Below are positions 1 to 9,881 of a DNA stretch of 64,000 nt, in pieces. The notes under the pieces were generated by a model that saw only the letters and a program-made list of their open reading frames with translations, ran no database searches and was not told where the DNA came from. The stretch's first letter is position 1, and each line of letters starts with the position of its first letter. The stretch covers positions 23,902,001-23,966,000 of the forward strand of contig CM062218.1 in NCBI GenBank assembly GCA_031216445.1. The letters run 5' to 3'. The stretch is from Lateolabrax maculatus (Eukaryota; Chordata; Actinopteri; Acropomatiformes; Lateolabracidae). The position numbers and the translations under genes are program-made.

Positions 1-1335
1 CAAAAGAGAAGATAGATCAAGGATATGTTTATGATACTAGAGGGACAATTTGTTGTACAGCCAGTACTAACAAGTAAGTTGGCTTGTCCATTATATGTCT
101 TGCTGTTGTTCTAGTGTTTTTGTTTTTGAATTCAGTGACAGGTCACTAATTTGTTTGCTGTATGTCAAAGCCACTCTTCAAGACTTAATGAAGAATGTAG
201 AAAATAATGACCTCCCTGGTTGAAGAGATTTCAGAGTACAGACAGTGGTAATGAGTTCCCAGTTCTTGGAGGTGTGAGAAGTCAGGGGAGGAGGCTGACA
301 TCTGCCTGCATCCCCATCAGACCATCATTCACACTTCTAATTGGTGTTTATGTTGCATTAATTATAACCCAGATACAAAATAAAACTTTAAACTTTTTCA
401 TCATAATATGCTATTTCCAATAAGGAACACACAACTTTAGTTGCCAAAAATAGCGTGATAACTCATATTGTGTAGCAACTCCTGGCCTTTTCTATATGTA
501 GAATGCATATAGCATGTCTGCATATTTGATTGTACTTTTTCCCACAGGATAACGACATACAACTGATATGGACTGGGGAACATTTTTGCACATGATATTT
601 ACTGACATAATGCATTTGTATCACTGATGCATCTTAAGCCTTAAGAACTTACTGCTGCTGTGCAAATTCTTTCTTATCTTGCTTCCTGAGCTGTGAATAT
701 CACTAAATTGAGAAATGGTTGTAGTAGTATTATCCTTATGAAGTTTGGCACTCTGGTGTATCCGTAGTAAATGTGTGCTGGTGTTTATGGTGTTGATCAC
801 ATACATGCCCCATGCCCCTCTTACCTAACTGTGCAACAGAGTACATACATTTAAAATATTGAGGGTTTCACCCAAAGTTTTATACATCTGGTGTTTTAAG
901 TTTTAAAGTTCTTTGTAATGTGCCCCTACGATTACAGTCATTGGCAATGAAAATCTCAAACTGCTCTACTACACATGTATTGCTGGGGACCCAAGGACGT
1001 GCAATGTCAACTTTGGTGCAATTTGAACACACAACATAAACAAGCGACCAGCTATCTATGCAGTACACCGCACACAGGAAGCAAAAAAGTACCGCAAAGC
1101 TCTGCCTGCTTCCTTTCAAAGCCCATGTTAACCAGTTGGGCTCTTCATAGTTTGTATTTATCACTTCTGTAAGTGATTGTGTTTATTAAATTATGTAAGC
1201 CTGCTTGTTCCACATATTTATCAGTTGTGTCTAAACAGAGTGAGAGAGAAGAGCAGACACACACACAAGCAGAAAGAGAGACAGATTGGGTCCTCAGCAA
1301 TACATCTGCTAAGTGTGAAGTCATTCAGATGAGCG
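1..1335. other. Intergenic, no gene seen
   Basis: AT-rich sequence without a convincing reading frame. The short ORFs present have no recognisable domain and low-complexity composition. A short CA run occurs near 1256-1270. I see no RNA gene. Confidence 0.6.
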
Positions 1336-1339
1336 ATTC

Positions 1340-1490
1340 TCAAGAACGCTGCAAGCAGCCATAATGTGGTTCTTGACAATGATGCAAGCTGCACTTCCGG
1401 GGGCCAAGAAATCATCCTGCTCCAAATGGGCACACATTCCTAGCAGGCATGCGCTTCGAACGGCCATGCCCTGAACAGGTGCTGCACTAA
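1340..1490. repeat. Dispersed repeat, copy 1
   Basis: This stretch shares a diverged block with 5150-5240. Both have a 'gctgcaagcag' start, then a 'cactttcctagcgggcat'-like core and 'aacggc...gaacaggtgctgcac'-like end. It looks like two remnants of one unnamed interspersed repeat. No terminal repeats or target duplication were identified. Confidence 0.5.
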
Positions 1491-1556
1491 TATATATAAA
1501 GAAGAGAAACAAACATATACATATAAATACATGAATAAAATAGAATAGAATACTGT

Positions 1557-3034
1557 GGTCAAGTCAAGTCAAGTCAATTTTATTTGTATAGCGCCAAATC
1601 ATAACAAAAGTTATCTCAAGACGCTTTCACATAGAGTAGGTCTAGACCATACTCTTTAAAATATTATTTACAGAGACCCAACAGTTCCCACCATGAGCAA
1701 GCACTTGGCGACAGTGGCGAGGAAAAACTCCCTTTTAACAGGTAGAAACCTCGAGCAGAACCAGGCTCTGGGTGGGCGGCCATCTGCATCGACTGAGTTG
1801 GGTTGAAAGGGGAGGAGAGAGGGGGAGAGGGGAGACAGAACAGGAGGAGAGACAACAAATCAGACTAATAATAATAACAACTGCAGCAGTGAGTGTGGAG
1901 CAGGAACATGGGGGCAGTAGACGGCCGGCAATCACAGATCCAGACTCTACAGCTCCAGAGGCAGAAATACCTGCAGAAAGTGAGAAGGCGAAAAAACACA
2001 GAAAGCACAAGGACTACCAGGAAGAAATGGAGTTGGTAGCCTGTATTAGTGGGATAGGAATGCGTACAGATAGAGAGGGAGAGGAGGAGAGAGAAGCTCA
2101 GTGCGTCCTAGGAAGTCCCCCAGCAGTCTTAAGCCTATAACAGCATAACTAAGGGATGGTTCAGGACTCACCTGAGCCAGCCCTAACTATAGGCTTTATC
2201 AAAAAGGAACGTTTTTAGCATACTCTTAAACGAAGAGAGGGTGTCTGCCTCCCGAACCCAAATTGGGAGCTGATTCCACAGAAGAGGAGCTTGATAACTA
2301 AAGGCTCTGGCTCCCATTCTACTTTTAGAGACTTTAGGTACCACAAGTAACCCTGCATTCTGTGAGCGTTGTGCTCTAGTGGGGTAATACGGTACTATCA
2401 GCTCTTTAAGATATGATGGTGCCTGACCAATAAGAGCTTTGTAAGTGAGGAGGACGACCTTAAATTCTATTCTAGATTTCACAGGGAGCCAGTGCAGAGA
2501 AGCTAATATCGGAGAAATATGTTCTCTTTTGCTAGTTCCTGTCAGTACACGTGCAGCTGCATTCTGGATCAGCTGGAGAGTCTTTAGAGACTTATCGGGG
2601 CAACCCGATAATAAGGAATTACAGTAATCTAACCTAGAAGTAACAAATGCATGAACTAGTTTTTCTGCATCTTTTTGAGACAGGATATGCCTGATTTTTA
2701 TAATGTTACGTAAGTGGAAGAAGGCAGTCCTTGAAGTCTGTTTTATATGGGTATTAAAGGACATGTCCTGATCAAAGATTACTCTTAGACTCCTTACAGC
2801 GGTGCTAGAGGCCAGGGCAATGCCATCTAGAGTAACTATATCTATACATAGTGCGTCTCGCAGGTGTTTAGGACCCAGAACAATAACTTCAGTTTTGTCT
2901 GAGTTTAACAGCAAGAAATTGCAGGTCATCCAGTCTTTTATGTCCTTAATACATGCCTGAAGCTTGGCTAACTTACCGGTTTCATCTGGCTTTATCGATA
3001 AGTAATGAGAGGTTGTGCAGTAATGTATGTGCAA
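1557..3034 (-). mobile_element. 5'-truncated L2-like LINE
   Basis: The minus strand reads as the 3' end of an L2/Maui-type non-LTR retrotransposon. A reverse-transcriptase C-terminal ORF (2183-3017) is followed by a long 3' untranslated part (about 1557-2182). The latter contains the 'tttatttgtatagcgcc' block common near fish LINE tails, and a short tcaag tandem (1558-1576) marks the 3' edge. The element is cut off at its 5' side close to the catalytic region, as expected for incomplete target-primed reverse transcription. Confidence 0.8.
2183..3017 (-). pseudogene. L2-like LINE reverse transcriptase, C-terminal part
   Basis: An open frame of about 280 codons encodes the thumb and C-terminal region of a LINE ORF2. 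Diagnostic blocks in order are LLLNSDKTEVIVLG, RLDYCNSLLSG, LQLIQNAAARVLTG, LHWLPVKSRIEFKV and a C-terminal FSYQAPLLWNQLP. The frame begins where the YxDD catalytic motif should lie, but that motif is absent. The protein therefore lacks the endonuclease, the fingers/palm and the catalytic aspartates and cannot be active. The C-terminal frame is otherwise undamaged, suggesting a fairly young insertion. L2 versus a close CR1-clade relative cannot be settled by eye. Confidence 0.8.
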
Positions 3035-3169
3035 AATGAAGACTTGTGCAGACAGACAGCTTATGGTCAGGTAGAATATACAGAGATGTAAACAAATGTA
3101 AAGTATAAAGTATATCAGTGGGAGTGCCTAGTGTATCCTAGTGATGAGCTCGAGACCTCAAAGGTTCAA

Positions 3170-4011
3170 CAGTCTAATGACCTGTCTCTGAGCTTGGTGG
3201 TGCAAGAATGGATGCTGACCCCAACTGTGCAGTAATGTATGCACATTACTGCAGTTAGGGTGATTGGGGTCTTTAAAGATCCTGTTGCCATTAATTCCTG
3301 CACCACTGGGTGTAGAGGTCCTCCATGGAAGGCAGCTCTGTCCTGGTGATGTGCTGCGCAGTTTTAACCAATTGCCATACCAGGAAGTGATTCAGCCAGT
3401 CAGGATACTCTCAGTTGTACACCTGTTGACGTTGCATAGTATCCTGGGGTCCATATTGAGCCTTTTCAGCAAGGAAGAAGAAGAGCTGTTGTCTTTATGT
3501 TTGAGTGTCAGTGTTGAGAGGATGGGGTGGTGACTATCCGTACAGCCTGGAGTCTACCTGTCCGAAAGTTAAGGATCCAGTCACAGAGGTCACCATGGTC
3601 ACCTTGAGGTTGAGGTCCTTGAGCTTACTGACGAGCTTGGAGGGCACAATGGTACTGAATGCTGAACTGTAGTCAGTAAAGAGCATTCTCACATATTTGT
3701 GTTCCTCAGGTCCAGGTAGGAAAGGGCAGTGTGGAGAGCTAGGGCAAAGGCATTATCTATAGACCTGTTTGGCTTTTATGGAAATTGTAGTGGGTCCAGT
3801 GAGCCAGGGACTAACTGCTCAAAGAACTTCATGATGGTGGAGGATCATTTTGTACTTTGTCAGCTTGGAAGATGTTCCCAAAGTGTGCATAGAAGGTGTT
3901 CAGTTCATCTGGGAGAGGTGTAGACATTATCTCAGTACTGATAGTTTTCCTTTTGTAGTCTGTAATAGTTCTTTGTCCAGCCCACATGTTCCCTGTGTTG
4001 TCTCTTATTTC
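3170..4011 (-). pseudogene. Decayed LINE reverse transcriptase (Rex1/CR1-like)
   Basis: Conceptual minus-strand translation gives a LINE ORF2 in broken frames. A linker with PDELNTFYAHFG lies near 3900, a palm segment with FTDYSSAF and TIVPSKLVSKL near 3620-3690, and a C-terminal block with TELPSMEDLYTQW near 3310. Stops and frameshifts are frequent and parts of the RT are missing. It pairs with the endonuclease part at 4237-4778 across an inserted MITE, so both are one old element. Assignment to Rex1/CR1 rests on motif resemblance only. Confidence 0.7.
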
Positions 4012-4236
4012 TTAACCCTTGTGTTGTCCTCTGGGTCAAGGTGACCCGGTGGCCGAAAATGTCCTTCTGTGTATGTAAATGTTGTTATGCATGACATTTG
4101 TGATTCTTGAAGCGGTTATCTTTTGTTTTTAGTTTGTTTCTTGACAATAGGAACAGAGTAAGAAACAGAATAAAGGAAAAGGATGACACAAACATATGAT
4201 ACATCACCTCGACCCAGAGGACAACACAAGGGTTAA
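4012..4236. mobile_element. piggyBac-type MITE
   Basis: The two ends are inverted copies. The left reads TTAACCCTTGTGTTGTCCTC and the right is its reverse complement ending ...AGGGTTAA. TTAA sits at each outer edge (4012-4015 and 4233-4236), matching the piggyBac target site. The 217-bp core has no coding capacity, so it is a non-autonomous miniature element. It interrupts the LINE that reads from 4778 down to 3170. Confidence 0.8.
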
Positions 4237-4778
4237 TTGTGATTCTGTGATACCTCAGCAGGACTTTCCTCAGGTTGGTGCTGTTAATATCCCCGGCCAC
4301 AATAAAAGAAGACTCCAGCCGTGAGGTCTCAGTCCTGTTGATAACTCTATACAACTCGTCCAGTGCTTGGTTGGTATTGAGATAAGGATGACATCTGATC
4401 ATCAACAGCCGATAAAAAAGTCCACATCTGAGTAGCACTAGGTTTGACCATACAGTAAACACCAGATTTTATTGTCAGGTCCAGGTGGTGATGGAAGAGG
4501 TCCTCTGGAACAATGGCCAAGTTTGGGATCAAAGGGTCCGACCAAGTCTCTGTGAATGCCATAACATTATAGTTCTTATTGTTATGTTGAAAAGCCATCC
4601 TGCTCCTGAGTTCATGTAGTTTATTGTTCATCGACAGGACATTTGCTAGAAGAATACTTGGTAGAGGAGGCCTGTTTGCACGTGTACTCAGCCCTCGGTT
4701 TTCCAGGTACGGCAATAGGTAATTCCAGTCATGGATTGTCGCCCTCATTGATCGTAGTAAGAAAGTGTTGTCCACCAA
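4237..4778 (-). pseudogene. LINE endonuclease domain remnant (Rex1/CR1-like)
   Basis: The minus strand encodes the N-terminal AP-endonuclease-like part of a LINE ORF2 in two frames. The first half shows ILLANVLSMNNKLHEL and AFTETW. The second half shows the region around IVAGDINSTNLRKVL, corresponding to the GDFN-type catalytic block, here with I in place of F. A frameshift near 4350-4460 separates them. It is the 5' part of the element continued at 3170-4011 beyond the MITE. Confidence 0.7.
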
Positions 4779-6290
4779 CGATTACATGTGCAAAAGTTGT
4801 TCTCTATCATATTGTATGATAGGGCCTGCTTAGGCAGTGTGCATGTTGCAAAAAAGTCCAGTAAAAGCAAACGGTTACTCAGTTACTCTGCCATGCTGCA
4901 AGAGTTAAACCTCCATTCAGTCTCCTGCTCAAATACATATTTACAAATTACTTTACCAATGTAATGCACATTTGCAGATTCTTGTACATATTCACAAATC
5001 TGAGAACACGTTTACAGATTCTTGTACACATTCAAATTGCTGCATATATGGATTAAGATACAACTCCCCACACGTATTCCCAAATAATATTGCTACAATG
5101 ATACTCCCACATAGGATCAATTCATTCTTGGTTTTGGTTTTTTCGTTGAAGATGCTGCAAGCAGAAATCGTCCTGTTCTGAATGTGGACACTTTCCTAGC
5201 GGGCATTCGCTATGAACGGCATCAGAACATCTGCACCTTCCAATAAATGTATAGCCCATGGTTGAAATAGCCCATGGTTGACTACTTCATTCAATGGCAC
5301 TGAACTAGACCTGCTATGAACCATAAGAACTCAGTAAAAATGCTAATTCATGCAGAAGTCTTCTAAGACAGTAAGGTGAAGTCTATAAGAAGCTGTTGCA
5401 TTGCTTCTATTATGTCTTGTGTTGTGGTTCTTCCGATGGAGGGCCCCTGTAAAGTGACTTTATTTGCAGTTTGTCTGATGATATCTGATTGATATTTTTC
5501 CTTTAATGTGTTAAAGGTTTCTACCTTTGCAAACATTAAAAATATAAGGCATTAAGTTACCACACACTTTAAAGTCTTAGCTTTACATTTTCAAATCCTG
5601 TCAATTTTAAATTATAAAAATTCACTTTTAATCTTTTAAATCCATTAATACTATGTAATGAATTTTAAAGGGATGTTCACTTCCTACTGTGCCATCCTAC
5701 TGTATCCACTGGCACAGACTGTCCAACCTTACTCCCTGAGGGTCTATTATTTAACCCCTCTGACTTCAATGGCCACAGAAACTGACTCCATACAGTAAAT
5801 ACAGTACAGCAGAAACTCCATACTGTCCAGCTGACAATAAAAGGTAAGTGTGGGATTGGAGTGCAACTGTGTTTAAATATGCTTGTGAAGCCTGAATTTG
5901 TATTTTTACTTACTGTTAATGGTTCAGCTTGTAGCAGTCATATATACCGTATATACACAGTATATACTGTATACAGTATGTTTATAATCTATACATTTAT
6001 TGCATAGTGAAGATGTTCTGAGGTCAAGAAAGAGCTTGCCCTTACCTCCCTTGGTGTCATTGTGACCAACACCACATTACAATAAACTAGAAACTGAGTT
6101 TATTGGTTCCCTTTTACAAACGCACATTGTGTCTTCTAGCATATTTCCCTAAATGAAATGCAGTATACTGTAAATTTTACTGTTTGGTAAAATGTTGACA
6201 GATATATCCCACTCTTCATAGTTAAATATAACAGTCCTCATTAGAATTAGGTTTATCATAGTGAAAGTTTAATTTACTTTGAAATTAAGA
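4779..6290. other. Intergenic, AT-rich
   Basis: No supported gene. It contains the second copy of a dispersed repeat (5150-5240) and a TA-rich, partly palindromic patch of tatac/gtata words at 5938-5985. This is the upstream flank of the TAAR1-like gene; no clear core promoter was picked out. Confidence 0.5.
5150..5240. repeat. Dispersed repeat, copy 2
   Basis: Diverged copy of the block at 1340-1490, same orientation. It shares the 'gatgctgcaagcag' start and the 'cactttcctagcgggcattcgctatgaacggc' core region. Confidence 0.5.
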
Positions 6291-6365
6291 AATATTGACC
6301 GAAAAAGCTGTTGGTCAAAAGCTAGCATCAGGACATCTCATTCCATTCCCGAATTCATCATTCTC

Positions 6366-6381
6366 TTTTCCCTCCAAACAG
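6366..6381 (+). promoter_or_regulatory. Possible 3' splice site before TAAR1-like start
   Basis: A pyrimidine-rich run ending in 'ccctccaaacag' immediately precedes the ATG at 6382. It resembles a splice acceptor, which would place an untranslated or very short first exon upstream. This also argues that the 29 codons upstream in the same open frame are not translated. Confidence 0.4.
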
Positions 6382-7368
6382 ATGGAGCCAGTGCTCTGCT
6401 ATGAGTCCAGAAACAGTTCATGTCTGAGGACCATCTATCCCTTGCCCATGCACATCACCCTCTACATGATTCTAGGGGTCGCAGTCATCCTAACAGTGTG
6501 TGGAAACCTTTTGGTCATCATCTCAATTGCCTATTTTAAGCAGCTCCAAACTCTAACCAATTACCTGGTTGTTTTTCTGGCTGTGTCTGATCTTCTTTTA
6601 GGGTTTTTAGTCATGTTTCCCAGTATGATTCGATGTGTAGAGTCCTGCTGGTATTTCTTCTGTAAAGTCTACATGAATTCTGATGTCATGTTGTGTACAG
6701 CATCAATTCTAAATCTGTTATTCATATCACTTGACCGACACTATGCTGTTTGTCATCCTCTTGTATACAGAAGAAAAATATCTGTCAATGTTGTGTTGAT
6801 CATGATTCTGCTCAGCTGGAGTATTTCAGCTTTCATAGGCCTTGGAATGATTTTTCTGAAGTTTAATATTTGGGGGATTGAGGAGTTCTACTATAACCAC
6901 ATTGCGTGTGAAGGAGGTTGTGTTTTGTTTCAGAGTGGAATGTCAAGCACAGTCTCTTCAGTACTTTCCTTTTACATTCCAGGAATAATAATGCTTGGTG
7001 TTTACCTGAAAATTTTCCTAGTGGCACGGAGACAGTTGTGCAGCATACAGAATGCAAACTGTATGAGATCAGTAAGAATATCAAATACAAGCCAGACTAA
7101 AGCCACTAAAACACTTGCTATCATAATGGGGGCATTTCTTTCTTTTTGGACTCCCTTTTTTGTCTGTAACATCATTGATCCCTGTATTAGTTACTTAACA
7201 CCACCAGCATTGTTTGAAACATTTGTATGGGTGGGCTACTTGAATTCTACTGTGAACCCTATAATCTATGCATTCTTTTACAGTTGGTTCAGAAAGGCAT
7301 TTCAGTTATTCACTTCAGGTAACATCTTTAAATCTGACATTTCCGAGACAACACTTTTCCCAGGATAA
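6382..7368 (+). CDS. taar1: Trace amine-associated receptor 1-like GPCR
   Basis: Class A aminergic-type GPCR of 328 residues, expected at the plasma membrane with Gs coupling. The ATG at 6382 is preferred over the open-frame ATG at 6295 because it gives the usual short TAAR N-terminus with an NSS glycosylation site (N11). Seven membrane segments can be traced. Key residues are GN in TM1 (41-42), D70 (2.50), C94 (3.25), D101 (3.32, the amine-binding aspartate), and DRH instead of DRY at 118-120. The TAAR fingerprint NSTVNPIIYAFFYSWF lies in TM7. TAAR1-like features are the GMIFL...EE.YY.H...GGC second extracellular loop and the SFYIPG block in TM5. The first extracellular loop is about three residues short (CWYFFCK). 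A second TAAR lies 1.5 kb downstream. Orthology to TAAR1 is inferred from resemblance, not from a tree. Confidence 0.8.
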   Translation: MEPVLCYESRNSSCLRTIYPLPMHITLYMILGVAVILTVCGNLLVIISIAYFKQLQTLTNYLVVFLAVSDLLLGFLVMFPSMIRCVESCWYFFCKVYMNSDVMLCTASILNLLFISLDRHYAVCHPLVYRRKISVNVVLIMILLSWSISAFIGLGMIFLKFNIWGIEEFYYNHIACEGGCVLFQSGMSSTVSSVLSFYIPGIIMLGVYLKIFLVARRQLCSIQNANCMRSVRISNTSQTKATKTLAIIMGAFLSFWTPFFVCNIIDPCISYLTPPALFETFVWVGYLNSTVNPIIYAFFYSWFRKAFQLFTSGNIFKSDISETTLFPG

Positions 7369-7511
7369 ATTGATGCAATCCATAAGCTTCTGATAAGTGG
7401 ATTTTACAGAAAAAAGGTTGGTTGAAAAACAGGTCTAGAAATGTGGCAATCATTTTGCTCCCATTGATTTGCCAACTGTAAAGACCAATGTTAAGGTCTT
7501 TACAGTCTTTA

Positions 7512-7745
7512 CAGGGACTAAATCTGCCCTCTATTTGTTTGCTTTAGGCATGCTGGTTACCATTTTAGGGAACTCTGTTGTCATTGTGTCAATAGGTCAT
7601 TTCAAGTAGTTGTATAATCCTACTAATGTGCTTATTTTATCTCTTGCTCTTGTTGATCTACTAGTAGGAATTACTGTGATGACATTCAGCACCATCCAGA
7701 CCATACATGGCTGCTGGTTCTATGGTAATACCTTCTGTTTATGGG
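7512..7745 (+). pseudogene. TAAR pseudogene fragment
   Basis: About 230 bp nearly identical to the TM1-ECL1 part of the TAAR gene at 8853-9881 (matching roughly 8929-9165). It has an in-frame TAG in place of a glutamine codon (HFK-stop-LYNP), a 3-bp deletion near its start, and loses similarity after the TFCL block. No other TAAR sequence flanks it, so it is a partial duplicate rather than a decayed full gene. Confidence 0.85.
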
Positions 7746-8014
7746 CTCAAGGTTCTTAGCTTTGCACCAAAGTTTTGAAGGAAAATAAATGCTTGGCATT
7801 ATGTATGAGTAAATAGATGTCAATAAATATGTTCTAAAGTTTGTTTTGCAATAAAGTGTCATTTTATCTATTATTTTTAAATTACACATTGATATTCACT
7901 CTAAATGGTGGTTTTTGTTTCAATGCATGATATAAAGTATATAATGTTAAACACAGCTCAGTGTCTGTTATACTTGCCAGAATTTTAACAGGCACTGAGA
8001 AATACACAATAGTC
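7746..8014. other. Intergenic
   Basis: AT-rich, no supported feature. Confidence 0.4.
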
Positions 8015-8385
8015 CTGTGCTAGCCAGCTTACACTGGCTGCCCATTTAGAAAACTCTTCTGTTCACTTTTAAGGCATAAAATGTGCCTGGCCCTTCCTTA
8101 GATTGGTGGCTACTGCTATTCCTAGGACCCGGCTTGTGACCTTTGCTGTTAGAGCCATCAGACTGTGGAACACTTGAGATTAGACAGGCTACAATATTAG
8201 CGTCTTTTAAATGCCATCTTAATTTTTTTTTTTTCTATAGGAATGGGTCTATGAATATTTAATATATTGCTGGATTTTATCATACAGCTCTTGCCATTTT
8301 ACATTTTTGAAACTTTATTTTATTGTTACTTTATTTTCTTTTATTTTCTGTAAAGCATTTAGTAACCTTATTAAGTACTATATAA
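8015..8385 (+). mobile_element. L2-type LINE 3' remnant
   Basis: The plus strand keeps the last part of a LINE ORF2 with many stops: LHWLPI near 8033, then a block reading EIRQATILASFKCHL near 8178-8222. This is followed by a tail of the 'tgtaaagca...tatataaat' type that ends L2-related fish LINEs. The tail runs straight into an ATT microsatellite, the usual end of such elements. Confidence 0.65.
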
Positions 8386-8406
8386 ATAATAATAATAATA
8401 ATGATA

Positions 8407-8439
<33 letters not shown>
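8386..8439. repeat. AAT/ATT microsatellite
   Basis: Runs of aat then att triplets directly after the LINE tail, consistent with the element's own 3' repeat. Confidence 0.85.
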
Positions 8440-8852
8440 CTTGTTTCTCGCAAATGTACTGAAAATGATCTATAAACCTATTATCAGCCACACATACAAC
8501 TTCTGAGTGCTTACAGGATATTGCACAAAGGTAGATATTTACCCACAAATCTTGGTAATTGTTTTGCCCACCCTTCTTAATTTTGTATGGTACAGAAATC
8601 ACACTGATTTATTTGTTCTTGTATTTTAATTACTATTACTGTAATAGCGCCATATTACAGCTGTTTATGACTTTAACACAGAAGAATTTTACTCCTCAAA
8701 GTATGGCCCAGGGAATGGCCCAGTATGTCATATTTGTAGGTGGATCCAGTATGCTGTGTCTTTTGTTATAAGAATGAGATCACCAGTATGTGTCTCCCTC
8801 TAGCACGTATCACTGTATCTTTGTTTAGGTTTTGGTGTATGTGTTTGGGTTA

Positions 8853-9881
8853 ATGATGACTGCCCTTTCTCAAGAGCAGTACTGTTTTCCAAGCTCTAAT
8901 GCCTCTTGTATTAGGGCACAGTTCAGTGTGGGGACTAAATTTGCCCTCTATTTGTTGTTTGCTTTAGGCATGCTGGTTACCATTTTAGGGAACTCTGTTG
9001 TCATTGTGTCAATAGGTCATTTCAAACAGTTGCATAATCCTACTAATGTGCTTATTTTATCTCTTGCTCTTGCTGATCTACTAGTAGGAATTACTGTGAT
9101 GCCATTCAGCACCATCCGGACCATACATGGCTGCTGGTTCTATGGTGACACCTTCTGTCTACTGCACTCCAGTTTTGATATGTTTCTTACCACTGTCTCT
9201 ATATTCCACTTAATTTGCATTGCTGTAGACAGACAACAAGCAATATGCAATCCTATGTATTATTCTAGGAAAATGACAATGCCAGTGGCCTGGATTATGG
9301 TATGTGGCAGCTGGGCACTGGCTGCTGTCTACTCTTATGGACTACTTTACTCAAAGGCCAATGTAACAGGGTTAGAGGACTACATGGTATCAATAAACTG
9401 CCTTGGCAGTTGTAACCTTCTCTTTAACCCCCTTTGGGGAATCCTGGACAGTGTTACTGCCTTTTTCTTTCCATGCACTGTAATGGTATCGCTGTACACT
9501 AAAATATTTATTGTGGCTAAAGAGCATGTAAGAAAGATTGGAGATATGAGAAATTGTTCAAATGACAGAGGAAGAGGTGGATTGATTAACCAGTCTGAAC
9601 ACAAGGCTGCAAAGACTCTGGGTATTGTGCTCGGTGCATTCATCTTTTGTTGGATGCCCTTTTTTATGAATTCAATAACTGATGCCTACACTGGCTTTAC
9701 CACACCTGCTGCCATTTTTGAAGCATTTGTTTGGTTGGGTTACTTCAATTCAACTTTAAACCCAATTATTTATGCTTTTTTTTATCCTTGGTTTAAGAAA
9801 TGCTTTTATTTAATTGTCAATCTGAAAATATTTAACCCCCATTCTTCAACCATAACGGTGCATATTCTCACACATTTATGA
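8853..9881 (+). CDS. Trace amine-associated receptor (non-TAAR1 type)
   Basis: Intact class A GPCR of about 342 residues. Three in-frame ATGs are possible (8832, 8853, 8856). 8853 gives the usual TAAR N-terminus; a pyrimidine-rich '...tctttgtttag' just upstream could be a splice acceptor. In the frame counted from 8832: NAS glycosylation site at 23, GN at 53-54, D82 (2.50), C109 (3.25), D116 (3.32, amine-binding) and DRQ at 133-135 instead of DRY. The TM7 fingerprint is NSTLNPIIYAFFYPWF. It shares the first-exon-like body with the pseudogene fragment at 7512-7745, so it was the source or sister of that copy. Expected role is olfactory or amine sensing. Subfamily not assigned. Confidence 0.85.
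   Translation: MMTALSQEQYCFPSSNASCIRAQFSVGTKFALYLLFALGMLVTILGNSVVIVSIGHFKQLHNPTNVLILSLALADLLVGITVMPFSTIRTIHGCWFYGDTFCLLHSSFDMFLTTVSIFHLICIAVDRQQAICNPMYYSRKMTMPVAWIMVCGSWALAAVYSYGLLYSKANVTGLEDYMVSINCLGSCNLLFNPLWGILDSVTAFFFPCTVMVSLYTKIFIVAKEHVRKIGDMRNCSNDRGRGGLINQSEHKAAKTLGIVLGAFIFCWMPFFMNSITDAYTGFTTPAAIFEAFVWLGYFNSTLNPIIYAFFYPWFKKCFYLIVNLKIFNPHSSTITVHILTHL

Noticed and set aside
1735..2140. Overlapping ORFs on both strands in the L2 tail
   Set aside because: Purine-rich 3' untranslated sequence of the LINE gives chance open frames of low complexity.
6295..6381. 29 extra N-terminal codons of the TAAR1-like gene
   Set aside because: They add no signal peptide or family sequence, and a splice-acceptor-like run sits right before the ATG at 6382.
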